A stretch of 64,000 bases of DNA from JBGQOG01 sp052113705 (GTDB taxonomy: Bacteria > Pseudomonadota > Alphaproteobacteria > Rhodobacterales > Rhodobacteraceae), in the NCBI RefSeq assembly GCF_052113705.1, contig NZ_JBGQOG010000001.1:62001-126000 (forward strand), read 5' to 3'. Shown here one piece after another: positions 7,810 to 16,337 of the stretch; position 1 is the first letter of the stretch; every line of letters begins with the position of its first letter. A program made the position numbers and the translations under genes. Under the pieces are notes generated by a model that was given only the letters and a program-made list of their open reading frames with translations, was not told the DNA's origin and did not search any database.

Positions 7810-8622
7810 TCAGCGGTTCAAAAGGGCCATCGCTTCGGCGTGAATCGCGGCATTCGCCGCGGCGAGGATCTGCCCGCCCTGCGGCGCAGGCCGCCCCTGC
7901 CAATCGGTCACCACGCCGCCCGCCGCCTCAATCACCGCAATCGGCGCCTGCACATCGTAGGGTTGCAAACCCGCCTCGATCACCAGATCGACATGCCCCC
8001 CCGCCAGCAGCGCATAGCCATAGCAATCCATCCCATAGCGGGTCAGCCGCGCCTGAGCGCTGACACGGCGAAAAGCCGCCCCTTCCGCCTCGGTGCCGAC
8101 CTCGGGAAAGGTCGAGAGCAGGATCGCCTGCGCCAAAGGCCGCGCCGGACGGGTCTTCAGCGCGCGCGTGCCTTGCGGGCCCTGCATGGCAGAGCGGCCA
8201 AAGCCCCCCTCAAACCGCTCGCCGATATAGGGCTGGTCGATCAGCCCATAGACCGGCCCCTGTTCATCGGCGATCGAGATCAGGACGCCCCAGGTCGGCG
8301 TGCCGGACAAATAGCCCCGGGTGCCGTCAATCGGATCCAGCACCCAGGTCAGACCGGAGCTGCCCGCTTTCGGCCCGAATTCCTCGCCCAGAATGGCGTC
8401 CTGCGGCCGACGGGCGGCCAGAATGTCCCGCATCGCCTGCTCGGAGGCACGGTCTGCGACGGTGACCGGGTCAAAGCGCTCGGTCTCTTTCGTCTCGGCG
8501 CTCAGATCCTCGGCGCGGAAATGCTGCAGCGTTTCGCGCCGCGCCGCATCGGCCAGCGCCGCGGCGGTGGTGATGATCTCTTGGCGATCTGCCGCGCTCA
8601 GGCGGTCGGCGGTACGGCTCAT
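7810..8622 (-). CDS. hisN: Inositol-monophosphatase-family phosphatase, histidinol-phosphatase (HisN) type
   Basis: About 270 residues from the ATG at 8622, preferred over 8628 because GAGGG lies six bases upstream of it. Carries the family's metal-binding motifs: GEEFG, DPIDGTRGYLSG and the late WD-equivalent PYDVQAPIAVIEAAGG. The GTRGYLSGTPTWGVLI wording matches the histidinol-phosphatase subgroup that performs the penultimate step of His synthesis in many alphaproteobacteria. No other his genes are nearby, so the exact substrate is inferred. Monocistronic here. Confidence 0.8.
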   Translation of the reverse strand: MSRTADRLSAADRQEIITTAAALADAARRETLQHFRAEDLSAETKETERFDPVTVADRASEQAMRDILAARRPQDAILGEEFGPKAGSSGLTWVLDPIDGTRGYLSGTPTWGVLISIADEQGPVYGLIDQPYIGERFEGGFGRSAMQGPQGTRALKTRPARPLAQAILLSTFPEVGTEAEGAAFRRVSAQARLTRYGMDCYGYALLAGGHVDLVIEAGLQPYDVQAPIAVIEAAGGVVTDWQGRPAPQGGQILAAANAAIHAEAMALLNR

Positions 8623-8912
8623 GGGCATCCCTCGGGCTGAAACATCGCCCAAAGCGGTAGCGGCGCCCCTGCCCCCGGTCAAGTCATTGAAGGCGGCGCA
8701 AAACCAAACGGCCCGCCGGGAGGGGGCGAGCCGTTTATGAGCGGTCTTCGGTGGCGGCAGCCGATTGGCATCTGGCCTGCGCCCAAGGGATCGTCATGGC
8801 TGATGTGCGCAAGGCGTCCGGCAAAACCGACATGTCGTCAGAGGGGCGAGACGGCGGATCGGCGCTGCCCCATCGGGCGGATCGGCGTACAGGGTCAGGG
8901 GGCCGGCGGTTT

Positions 8913-9275
8913 TCAGGCCGCGTCCGAGAGCACCTTCGCCAGATCGAACAGGCGGCGGCGTTGCGCCTCGGGAATGGCATAATAGGACCGCACCAGCATC
9001 AGCGCTTCTTTATCGGCCAGAATATCGCCGGAAACGTCGTATTTGGCTGTGCCTTCGGTTTCGATACCCTCGAAGAAGAAGCTGATCGGCACTTCGACCG
9101 CTTCCGCGATGTCCCACAGCCGCGAGGCAGAGACGCGGTTCATGCCGGTCTCATACTTCTGAATCTGCTGAAACTTGATCCCAACCGCGTCGGCCAGCTG
9201 CTGTTGCGTCATCCCAATCATCCAACGGCGGTGACGAATGCGTTTGCCGACGTGAATATCTACCGGATGTTTCAT
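8913..9275 (-). CDS. XRE-family helix-turn-helix regulator (PraR-like)
   Basis: 120 residues. The N-terminal HTH (about residues 10-65) contains MTQQQLADAVGIKFQQIQKY, the strongly conserved recognition region of a small alphaproteobacterial XRE family that includes rhizobial PraR. The C-terminal part is helical and ends in RRRLFDLAKVLSDA. No sensor domain is visible. Its upstream region carries the TTGCAAAATG inverted repeat at 9447-9474. Targets are unknown. Confidence 0.85.
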   Translation of the reverse strand: MKHPVDIHVGKRIRHRRWMIGMTQQQLADAVGIKFQQIQKYETGMNRVSASRLWDIAEAVEVPISFFFEGIETEGTAKYDVSGDILADKEALMLVRSYYAIPEAQRRRLFDLAKVLSDAA

Positions 9276-9602
9276 TTATTACTCCTACAATCGCGGACAA
9301 TCTAGGGTTGGATCCGCTTCGAACTAGTTACCACCGGAGGGATAGTTAGGAACCTGCCAAAAAAGATAAGTACCTGCCCCAGTACACGGCCGCAAAAGCG
9401 AATTTTGCCAAATTGAGGCCGCCGACAGCCGCACATCCTATGCGTGTTTTGCAAAATGCAATTCATTTTGCAACTGCCCCTAGGGAAGCCGGTCACCGCG
9501 CAGCCGCAGCAAAAGCCGCGGGGCGGCGCAAGCGATTCGCGCTTGGGGGCACCGGCAGACTATGGTCGTATGACGTGACATCTGGCCGACAAAAGGAAGA
9601 GC
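9276..9602. other. Divergent 327-bp control region between XRE gene and quinone oxidoreductase
   Basis: Noticeably AT-richer than its flanks, as expected for two divergent promoters. It contains the palindromic TTTTGCAAAA/TTTTGCAAC pair (9447-9474) and a CAAGCG...CGCTTG dyad near 9528-9544. No gene is supported within it. Confidence 0.55.
9447..9474. promoter_or_regulatory. Palindromic TTTGCAAA-type operator candidate
   Basis: TTTTGCAAAA at 9447-9456 and TTTTGCAAC at 9466-9474 flank a short AT spacer. Together they give 10-bp inverted arms, TTGCAAAATG and CATTTTGCAA. The two TTTGCAA centres are about 19 bp apart, nearly the same arrangement as the pair in front of the ScfR-type gene (29629-29656). 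It may be bound by that regulator or by the adjacent XRE protein. Confidence 0.5.
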
Positions 9603-10568
9603 ATGCGCGCCTATCACCTGAGCACCGCTGGCACTGCGCCCACGCTGACCACGCTGCCCCGCCCGGCGCCGGGACCCGGCGAGGCCCTGTTGCGCATCGA
9701 ATGCTGCGGTCTGAATTTTGCCGATCTCTTGATGATCGAGGGGCGCTATCAGGACACCCCGGCCGCGCCCTTCACCCTCGGGATGGAATGGGCCGGGGTT
9801 GTTGAGGCACTGGGGCCCGGCACCGAGGGACCGGCACCGGGAACGCGGGTGGCCGCTGTCGCCGGACAGGGCGGGCTCGCGGAATGGGGTGTTGTGGCGG
9901 CCAACCGCTGCATTCCCTTGCCCGATGCCATGGGTTTTGATCAGGCCGCCGCCTTCCAGATTGCCTATGGCACGAGCCATCTTGCCCTGACGCACCGTGC
10001 GCAGGTGCGGCCGGGCGAGACGGTGGTGGTGCTGGGCGCGTCGGGCGGGGTCGGGCTGACGGCGGTGGAACTGGCGGCGCGCATGGGCGCCCGGGTGATC
10101 GCGGTGGCCCGCGGCGCGGACAAGCTGGCCGTCGCGCAGGCCGCCGGGGCGGAGCGGCTGATCGACGCGGATCACCCGGATATGAAGGCCGCCCTCAAGG
10201 CCGCGGGCGGCGGCGATGTCGTCTATGATGCGGTGGGGGGCGCCTTGGGTGAAGCGGCGCTCGCGGCACTGCGGCCGGGCGGGCGCTATCTGGTGATCGG
10301 TTTTGCCTCGGGCGATATTCCGCGGGTGAAGCTGAATCACATGCTGGTCAAGAACCAGACGCTGCATGGCATCTATTGGGGCGGGTATATGGTGCTGGAC
10401 CCCGAGGTGATGCGGGCGGGGATGTCGGAATTGTTCGCGATGTTCGCCGAGGGCGGGCTGGAGCCGCATATCAGCCACCTGCTCCCCCTGCATCGGGTGG
10501 CCGAGGGGCTGGACATGCTGCGGCACCGGCGCGCAACGGGCAAGATCGTGGTGACGATGCGGGACTGA
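9603..10568 (+). CDS. Zinc-independent NADPH:quinone oxidoreductase (MDR family, Qor-like)
   Basis: 321 residues. Medium-chain dehydrogenase/reductase fold: N-terminal substrate domain with GLNFADLLMIEGRYQ and GMEWAGVV, then a Rossmann domain with the LGASGGVGLTAVELA nucleotide loop. The catalytic zinc Cys/His ligands of alcohol dehydrogenases are absent, as in quinone oxidoreductases. Late motifs VIGFASGDIPRVKLNHMLVK and the HRVAEGLDMLRHRRATGKIV end are typical. Divergent from the XRE regulator across a palindrome-bearing region. Confidence 0.88.
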   Translation: MRAYHLSTAGTAPTLTTLPRPAPGPGEALLRIECCGLNFADLLMIEGRYQDTPAAPFTLGMEWAGVVEALGPGTEGPAPGTRVAAVAGQGGLAEWGVVAANRCIPLPDAMGFDQAAAFQIAYGTSHLALTHRAQVRPGETVVVLGASGGVGLTAVELAARMGARVIAVARGADKLAVAQAAGAERLIDADHPDMKAALKAAGGGDVVYDAVGGALGEAALAALRPGGRYLVIGFASGDIPRVKLNHMLVKNQTLHGIYWGGYMVLDPEVMRAGMSELFAMFAEGGLEPHISHLLPLHRVAEGLDMLRHRRATGKIVVTMRD

Positions 10569-10599
10569 GCCCCGGCGGGGGCGCCGGGGGCGATCTGCG

Positions 10600-10631
10600 C
10601 CTCCGGCGGGGATATTTTCAATCAGGCAAAG
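10600..10631. repeat. Dispersed intergenic repeat, copy A
   Basis: CCTCCGGCGGGGATATTTT followed by CAATCAGGCAAAG, just past the end of the quinone oxidoreductase gene. Nearly the same string recurs at 43243-43274, and a shorter form at 48050-48078, always between genes and close to stop codons. Confidence 0.75.
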
Positions 10632-10660
10632 TCAGGGGTTTTGCGATCGCGCGGCCGCGG

Positions 10661-11518
10661 TCAAAGCGGCATGCCATAGGCCGCGCGCAATTCGGCACGC
10701 AGCGCATCGGCCAGTTCGCCCCGCGCCTGACCGCTGTCATAGAGGCAGATCTGCGAGGCGCCGAGGTCCGGCAGGCCCTGCTCCGCCCCCCATTCAATGC
10801 AATGGACGGGCGCGCAGCCCTCCATCCGGACCGTCACCCCGAGACCCGCGGCCACCGTCGCCTCGACCACGGTTTCGCTGTCGCCATCAAAGGCGCTTTC
10901 CCAGGCGATGCCCGCCGCATCCAGCGCCGCATGCGCCACCGGCCGGAAGAAGCAGGTTTCCTTGAAGGCCAGACGCAGCGGCCGCGCCGCATAGGCAATA
11001 CTGTCCGCCGCCCCCACCCAGATCAGCCGCCGCGCGGCCAGCACCTCGGCCTGCGGATCGGGGCGCTGCTCGGTGGTCAGGATCAGGTCATAATCACCAC
11101 GCGCGAACCCCTCCTTGAGGGTCTTGGTGTAAGAGGAGACCAGATTGATCCGCATCTTCGGCCAGCCCGAGGAGAGGCGTTTGAGAATGCCGGGCATTTG
11201 CGGCGCCACGATATCATAGGGCACCCCCAGCCGCAGTTCCTGCTCGAAGGCCTGCGGCGCGAGGCTCATCAGCGCCTCATCGTTCAGGGCCAGCATCCGC
11301 CGCGCATAAGAGATCAATTGCTCCCCCGCGCGCGAGGGCTCCATCTTGCGCGCGGCCCGGGTGAAGAGATCGATGCCGAGGTTTTCCTCCAGCCGCCGGA
11401 TCTGCATCGACACCGCCGATTGTGTCAGGTTCAGCATCGAGGCGGCACGGGTCACCCCGCCCGCATCGGCCACTGCGACAATAGCGCGCAGCGCGGAGGT
11501 ATCGAGGTTGCGCGGCAT
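10661..11518 (-). CDS. LysR-type transcriptional regulator
   Basis: 285 residues from the ATG at 11518; an upstream extension to 11551 is open but lies in the divergent control region. N-terminal winged HTH (about residues 8-66): LRAIVAVADAGGVTRAASML and LTQSAVSMQIRRLEENLG. The C-terminal substrate-binding fold begins at LRLGVPYDIVAPQMPGIL. The sequence style and its divergence from a DUF1127 gene match LrhA-like regulators in Rhodobacteraceae. Effector unknown. Confidence 0.88.
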   Translation of the reverse strand: MPRNLDTSALRAIVAVADAGGVTRAASMLNLTQSAVSMQIRRLEENLGIDLFTRAARKMEPSRAGEQLISYARRMLALNDEALMSLAPQAFEQELRLGVPYDIVAPQMPGILKRLSSGWPKMRINLVSSYTKTLKEGFARGDYDLILTTEQRPDPQAEVLAARRLIWVGAADSIAYAARPLRLAFKETCFFRPVAHAALDAAGIAWESAFDGDSETVVEATVAAGLGVTVRMEGCAPVHCIEWGAEQGLPDLGASQICLYDSGQARGELADALRAELRAAYGMPL

Positions 11519-11546
11519 ATCAGACTCCGTGATCAAAAGCATAACA

Positions 11547-11564
11547 ATCATTCGTTTTCATGAT
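11547..11564. promoter_or_regulatory. LysR-box candidate between divergent genes
   Basis: ATCAT-N8-ATGAT inverted repeat in the AT-rich 118-bp gap between the LysR gene (leftward) and the DUF1127 gene (rightward). Such dyads of the T-N11-A class are usual LysR autoregulatory sites. This is a sequence-based inference only. Confidence 0.4.
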
Positions 11565-11636
11565 GAACTTATTTCGGCGATAAATCAAGTATCGGCATGA
11601 GTGCCGAAGGTTCATCACGAAACGGAAAGGAAAACC

Positions 11637-11867
11637 ATGGAACGCGCCCTGCCCCGAAGCCGGTCCGCCAGACCGCAATCGCGCTTGTATTCCTGGGTTC
11701 TGCGCATCTTCGGACAAGCCGGGCTCGCGCGGCAGCGCCGCCAGCTGGCCGAGCTTGAGCCGCATCTGCTGCGCGACATCGGGTTGACGGCCGATGAGGC
11801 GCAGACCGAAGCCGCGCGGCCGCGCTGGGACGCCCCCGCACATTGGATCCGGCGCGACATTCCCTGA
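11637..11867 (+). CDS. Small DUF1127 (YjiS-like) protein
   Basis: 76 residues from the ATG at 11637, chosen for the GGAAAGG ribosome site six bases upstream; the open frame begins earlier at 11601. The basic N-terminus is followed by the DUF1127 core (RRQLAELEPHLLRDIGLT, with ADEAQTEAARPRW). Small Arg-rich DUF1127 proteins have been linked to RNA turnover and phosphate metabolism in alphaproteobacteria. It sits divergently from a LysR regulator that probably controls it. Confidence 0.85.
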   Translation: MERALPRSRSARPQSRLYSWVLRIFGQAGLARQRRQLAELEPHLLRDIGLTADEAQTEAARPRWDAPAHWIRRDIP

Positions 11868-12001
11868 GCCTCTCCAAAGCCGCGGAAACCCCCCGCTCTT
11901 TTGCAGCGAAAGTCTTGAATTCGCAGCCCGTCCCTCCAATATGCTGAACTGGGACGGGATCGGCGCCCGCCGGGGCCCTGCCAGAGTAAACGGAGGCTGT
12001 T

Positions 12002-12772
12002 ATGGCAGACTATAACTCAATCCGCGCCGGCCAGGCCGGCGCCCGCCGCGTGAGCATTGACGAAGGCCTGCGCACGCATATGAACAAAGTCTACGGTCTG
12101 ATGTCCGTGGGCATGATCATCACGGCTGTCGCTGCCTGGCTGATGGCCAGCCTGGCGATTTCCGCCGACCCGACGCCCTATCAGATCGGGTCGAGCACCT
12201 ATCTGACCGAATTCGGCCGCACGCTGTTCATGTCGCCGCTGAAATGGGTGATCATGTTCGCGCCGCTCGCCGTGGTTTTCGCCTTTGGCGCCATGCTGAA
12301 CCGGATGTCGGTTGCCACCGCGCAGGCGGTGTTCCTCGGTTATGCCGCACTGATGGGGATCTCGATCTCGTGGATCTTCGCGGTCTACACCGGCTTCTCG
12401 ATCGTGCAGACCTTCCTGATCACCGCGATCTCCTTCGCCGGTCTGTCGCTCTGGGGCTATACCACCAAGCGTGACCTGTCGGGCATGGGCACCTTCCTGA
12501 TGATGGGTCTGATCGGCCTGCTGGTGGCTTCGGTCGTGAACATCTTCCTGGCCTCGTCGGCCGTGCAATTCGCGATCTCGGTGATCGGCGTGCTGATCTT
12601 TGCGGGCCTGACCGCGTTCGACACGCAGAACATCAAGAACACCTATCTGGAAATGGCGCATTCGGGCGAGGAATTCCTGGGCAAATCCGCCATCATGGGC
12701 GCGCTTCGGCTCTACCTCGACTTCCTGAACATGTTCATGTTCCTGCTGCAATTCTTCGGCAACCGCAACTAA
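12002..12772 (+). CDS. Bax inhibitor-1/YccA family membrane protein
   Basis: 256 residues with about seven hydrophobic segments and the family signatures GVLIFAGLTAFDTQNIKNTY and a conserved late Asp (LYLDFLNMFMFLLQFFG). A GGAGG ribosome site precedes the ATG. Members form pH-sensitive calcium-leak channels or bind FtsH; neither role can be assigned here. It is followed by a strong terminator, so it looks monocistronic. Confidence 0.92.
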   Translation: MADYNSIRAGQAGARRVSIDEGLRTHMNKVYGLMSVGMIITAVAAWLMASLAISADPTPYQIGSSTYLTEFGRTLFMSPLKWVIMFAPLAVVFAFGAMLNRMSVATAQAVFLGYAALMGISISWIFAVYTGFSIVQTFLITAISFAGLSLWGYTTKRDLSGMGTFLMMGLIGLLVASVVNIFLASSAVQFAISVIGVLIFAGLTAFDTQNIKNTYLEMAHSGEEFLGKSAIMGALRLYLDFLNMFMFLLQFFGNRN

Positions 12773-12797
12773 GCGTCCCTGCCGCGAGAGATTGGAA

Positions 12798-12823
12798 AAC
12801 CCCGCCTCACGGCGGGGTTTTTT
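12798..12823 (+). terminator. Rho-independent terminator after the Bax inhibitor-1 gene
   Basis: AACCCCGCC-TCAC-GGCGGGGTT, a perfect 9-bp stem with a 4-nt loop, followed directly by a T run. It sits 26 nt past the stop. Confidence 0.92.
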
Positions 12824-12844
12824 CGTTTTCGGCGGCGGGGCGCG

Positions 12845-13828
12845 TCAGCCCATCCGCAGGGCAATATCCAGCATGCGGTTGGAAAAGCCCCATTCATTGT
12901 CATACCAGCCATAGACCCGCACGAGGCCGCCCGCCGTGACCCGCGTCTCGGGCGTGGCCATCACGATGCTTTCGGGACGCGCGCGCAGATCGGTGCTGAC
13001 CAGCGGTCCGTCAATCGCGCCGATCACCCCGCCCGCCGCGTGAAAGGCCGCGTTCAGCTCGGCCGCCGTCGCCGGACGCTCCAGCAGCACCGTCAGATCC
13101 ACCGCCGAGACAGAGGCCACCGGCACCCGCACCGCCGAGCCTTCGATCCGCCCCGCCACCTCGGGGAGCACCAAATCGAGGAGACGCTGGGCCGAGGTGG
13201 TGGTGGGCACCATCGACAAGGCCGCCGCGCGCGACCGCGCATAATTGGCGGCTGGCGCGTCCACCGTCGGCTGGCTGCCGGTGTAGCAGTGAATGGTGGT
13301 CATCGAGCCGGTCACCACGCCCCAACGGTCGTTCAAGAGCCGCACGAGGGGCGCCAGCGCATTGGTGGTGCAAGAGGCGTTGGAGACGATCTTCTGATCG
13401 GCAAGACCTGCGTCATTCGCCCCCAGCACCACGGTATAATCCGCCACCGCCGAAGGCCCCGAAATCAGCACCCGCCCGGCCCCTGCCATCATGCCCTGGC
13501 TCGCGATATCATGCCGGTCGCCGCGCCCGGTGCATTCCAGCACCAGATCGACGCCGGACAGATCCAGCTCGGTCAGATCGGGGACCCGGTGCAGCGCGAT
13601 GCTATGGCCGTTCACCTTCAGCGCACCGCCCTCTTGCACCACGCTGCCCGGAAACGGCCCAAAGACGCTGTCGTATTGAAAAAGGTAGGCGCACATTTCC
13701 GGCGCGGCGATGTCATTGATGCCGACAATCTCCAGCCCGGGCCACATCCCCTGCGGCTGCCCCTGCAGCCAGGCCCGCAGCACCGAGCGGCCGATCCGTC
13801 CAAAGCCATTGATGAACACTTTGACCAT
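12845..13828 (-). CDS. Glyceraldehyde-3-phosphate dehydrogenase-type enzyme, divergent paralog
   Basis: 327 residues. N-terminal NAD-binding INGFGRIGRSVLRAWL, catalytic SNASCTTNALAP with the active Cys, and C-terminal GWYDNEWGFSNRM are all intact. The partner His lies in HCYTGSQPTVDAP, where classical GAPDH usually has HxYTNDQ or similar. This places it in a side clade rather than the main glycolytic enzyme. The gene is alone, with no pgk or tkt neighbours. It may serve a gluconeogenic or specialised aldehyde role; that is inference. Confidence 0.88.
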   Translation of the reverse strand: MVKVFINGFGRIGRSVLRAWLQGQPQGMWPGLEIVGINDIAAPEMCAYLFQYDSVFGPFPGSVVQEGGALKVNGHSIALHRVPDLTELDLSGVDLVLECTGRGDRHDIASQGMMAGAGRVLISGPSAVADYTVVLGANDAGLADQKIVSNASCTTNALAPLVRLLNDRWGVVTGSMTTIHCYTGSQPTVDAPAANYARSRAAALSMVPTTTSAQRLLDLVLPEVAGRIEGSAVRVPVASVSAVDLTVLLERPATAAELNAAFHAAGGVIGAIDGPLVSTDLRARPESIVMATPETRVTAGGLVRVYGWYDNEWGFSNRMLDIALRMG

Positions 13829-13974
13829 CGTGATCCTCCTTGCCGAACAAGGGCTCCGCGCAAGGACTGCGACGCGAGACCTCGCCCGGTTTTAGGAAGA
13901 AAGCCCCCGCAGGAACAGGGCAACTTTGACATGGGTACAACTTCGCGCGGGCCGGAGGCCTGCCCCGGGCCGCC

Positions 13975-14958
13975 TCAGCAATATTCTTCGACCGAGACCC
14001 GCTGTGCTTCGCCATAGCGCGCGCCCTGCGCGAAACCCGGCGGCAGCAGGCGGTCGATCTCGGCCCATTCCTCCGGCGTGAAGATCAGCGCATCGGCCCC
14101 GGCCCAATCGGCCAGATGCTCGGCCGTGCGGGTGCCGGGGATCGGCAGCATGCCCCCCGGTTGTTGCAGCACCCAGGCCATGGCCGCCGCGGCGACATTC
14201 CAGCCGCGCGCCTGACAGAACGCCCGGAACCCCGCGATGAGACGCTGATTCACCTCAAAATTCGGCGCGATAAAGCGGGGATTGCTGCGGCGGAAATCGC
14301 CGGGGGGAAAGCTCGCCTGCTCCAACGGCTCTTGCGAAAAGATCCCGCGGCCCAGCGGCGAGAACGGCACGAAGGCAATGCCCAGATCGGCGCAGGCACG
14401 GGTCACCCCCAGCTCGGGCTGCCGCGTCCAGAGCGAATATTCGTTCTGCACCGCGCGGCAGGGCAAAAGCGCATGCATCGCCCGGATCGTCGACGGCGCG
14501 ACTTCGCTCAGCCCATAGCCGCCGATCTTCCCCTCGCCCATGAAACGTTCCAGCGTCTCGGCCAAGGCCTCATGCGGCACGCCGGGATCGCGGCGGTGGA
14601 TGTAGAACAGCTCCACCCGCTCGCGCCCCAACCGCCGCAGCGAGGCCTCCAGCTCGCCGCGCAGATGCTCGGCGCTGTTGTCGATGCGCCGGGGCGGTCC
14701 CGAGATGATCGAGGCCTTGGTCGCCAGCACGATCTCGTGCTTGCGGCGGGCAAGCCATTCCCCCAGCACGGTTTCCGAGACGCCCATGCCATAGATATTG
14801 GCGGTGTCGTAAAAGGTGATGCCGTGGTCCCAGGCCGCGTCCAGACAGCGCAGGCTCTCGGCCAATCCGGTGGGGCCATACATGCCGCCAAAGGACATGC
14901 AGCCCAACCCGATCGCCGAGACCATTGGCCCGCCCTGCCCCAATTGCCGCTGTTGCAT
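13975..14958 (-). CDS. Aldo/keto reductase
   Basis: 327 residues from the ATG at 14958; the longer open frame to 15207 has no support. The MQQRQLGQGGPMVSAIGLGC start, DTANIYG (Asp and Tyr), the Lys of LATKASI and the IPGTRTAEHLADW nucleotide motif identify the AKR fold. Similar to the YajO/AKR13-like group. Substrate unknown. Same direction as the GAPDH gene, 146 nt upstream of it. Confidence 0.9.
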   Translation of the reverse strand: MQQRQLGQGGPMVSAIGLGCMSFGGMYGPTGLAESLRCLDAAWDHGITFYDTANIYGMGVSETVLGEWLARRKHEIVLATKASIISGPPRRIDNSAEHLRGELEASLRRLGRERVELFYIHRRDPGVPHEALAETLERFMGEGKIGGYGLSEVAPSTIRAMHALLPCRAVQNEYSLWTRQPELGVTRACADLGIAFVPFSPLGRGIFSQEPLEQASFPPGDFRRSNPRFIAPNFEVNQRLIAGFRAFCQARGWNVAAAAMAWVLQQPGGMLPIPGTRTAEHLADWAGADALIFTPEEWAEIDRLLPPGFAQGARYGEAQRVSVEEYC

Positions 14959-15498
14959 GGTCACTATCCTTTTTCTGATCGCGGGGATTTGGCTACAGAC
15001 CCGCCCGGGGGTCAACCCGCTGCCCGGCAATTGCGGCCCCTGCCCGCCACAGGCGCTCCGCATTGCCCGCAAAACGCGCATCCTTCGGGCATTTCCCCGC
15101 GACACCGCCCCGGGGGCAGCTTCCGTCGGGGCAACTTCCTTGGGGGCGGTGATTGGCAAAAGCCGCCAGAGGGCCCCTCGCGTCGGCGGCAGAAAACGAA
15201 GCGTCACGTTGCCGTGATGGGGCGGGGTATCCGGCGCCGAAGCGGCCCCCCAAGCCGCCGCGCAGGTGAGGTTTGCCCCAAGTATTGTTGATGAAATGCG
15301 CGCATTGGTAGAATTTTAGGCAATAAAGTACGAAAGTTTCAGCCATTAGTTGCAGTCATATTGACAATGTATCTCATTTTTCGTCTCCTGGTTGTGCTCG
15401 GGGGGGTGTTCGTAAGTTTGTTAGTGATTGAGGGGCGGCACATGCGTGCCGCCATCATGCTCATTGCAGGCTCATCACCCATGCGAGGAACGGAATGA
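14959..15498. other. 540-bp transition into AT-richer accessory DNA
   Basis: The first half is GC-rich backbone sequence upstream of the aldo/keto reductase. From about 15290 composition shifts to markedly AT-richer DNA, which then continues through the next 3 kb. No gene is supported. A CATATTGACAAT string at 15357-15368 is a promoter candidate for the next gene. Confidence 0.55.
15357..15368 (+). promoter_or_regulatory. CATATTGACAAT promoter-like motif, copy 1
   Basis: Contains a perfect TTGACA and lies about 130 nt before the receiver-like gene. The same 12 bases recur at 16801-16812 upstream of the second small paralog, and similarity extends through a T-rich tail. No clean -10 box is seen at 17 nt. 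Confidence 0.4.
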
Positions 15499-16200
15499 AT
15501 GAAGAACAAAGACGCCCCCTACGAAATCGCCCCTCGTCATGAGGAATTGGGAGGACGGACCTCACCGCTCCTGCTGGAAAAACCCGTCAACGCTGGCCCC
15601 CTCACGGAACTGCAGGGATTAACGGGGCGGCTGGTCAGAAAGCTGGCCGAAACGCTCCAGTTCGCGCCCGGCGGCTTGCGTCAGCCGGCCGAAGTGCAAA
15701 AGCCGCGACATCCGGCGGACGTGCGCGGTTTGCGCTGGACGCGCCAGGGCAGAGTGGAAGTCAACCGCCTGATCAATCCGGCCTTGCTGAAGAATGGCGT
15801 CGCGCTGTTTTGCGGTGAGAACAACGCTGAAATGCGCAAGCTCCGGGATTGGTATGAGGAATATGGCGGCGCCGCCATCGTCGTGGAAGAGAAATCTCCG
15901 CCGCTGGACTGGCTCGCCGAAAACTACGCCACGCTCGATTTCTGCTTTGTCGACTCAGATTACGTCGGGGAAGTGGAAAGCCTCGTCGATCTCGGCCTCA
16001 GGCTGCGGGTCCTGGCGCCGCGGCTGCCGATCATCATGGGCTCACGTCGCGTGACCGCCAATGATTTTTCGGTCGAACGTATCGCAATCTGCGACACAAC
16101 GCTGAAGATGCCGGTCAGCCAAACGGCTTTCTTGCTGGGCATCCAATCGGAGCTGCAGAACAACAAATATTCGCAAGATCGGCAAAGCAAGATGCCATGA
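15499..16200 (+). CDS. Orphan protein with a divergent response-receiver-like domain
   Basis: 233 residues. The N-terminal ~90 residues are basic and match nothing I know. From about residue 95 the sequence fits an alternating beta/alpha receiver fold: VALFCGENN (strand 1), AAIVVEEK (strand 2), DFCFVDSDYVGE (strand 3 with a possible phospho-acceptor Asp), PIIMGSR (strand 4) and LKMPVSQTAFLLGI (strand 5 with the Lys-x-Pro of receivers). The acidic pair after strand 1 is changed to E-N, so it may not be phosphorylated. AT-richer than the flanks; it precedes an orphan small gene in the same direction. Confidence 0.6.
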   Translation: MKNKDAPYEIAPRHEELGGRTSPLLLEKPVNAGPLTELQGLTGRLVRKLAETLQFAPGGLRQPAEVQKPRHPADVRGLRWTRQGRVEVNRLINPALLKNGVALFCGENNAEMRKLRDWYEEYGGAAIVVEEKSPPLDWLAENYATLDFCFVDSDYVGEVESLVDLGLRLRVLAPRLPIIMGSRRVTANDFSVERIAICDTTLKMPVSQTAFLLGIQSELQNNKYSQDRQSKMP

Positions 16201-16337
16201 GGTTGCTCACCTCTCGTCACGCGAGACGACCTTGGTTGGGTGGCGCCGCACGGCACCACGTATCGCTTTATCCTTTTGCCGGATGGGATCGCGCCGCTGC
16301 GCGCAGGCATTCGGCAAGCTTGCCATGATTGTATGCC

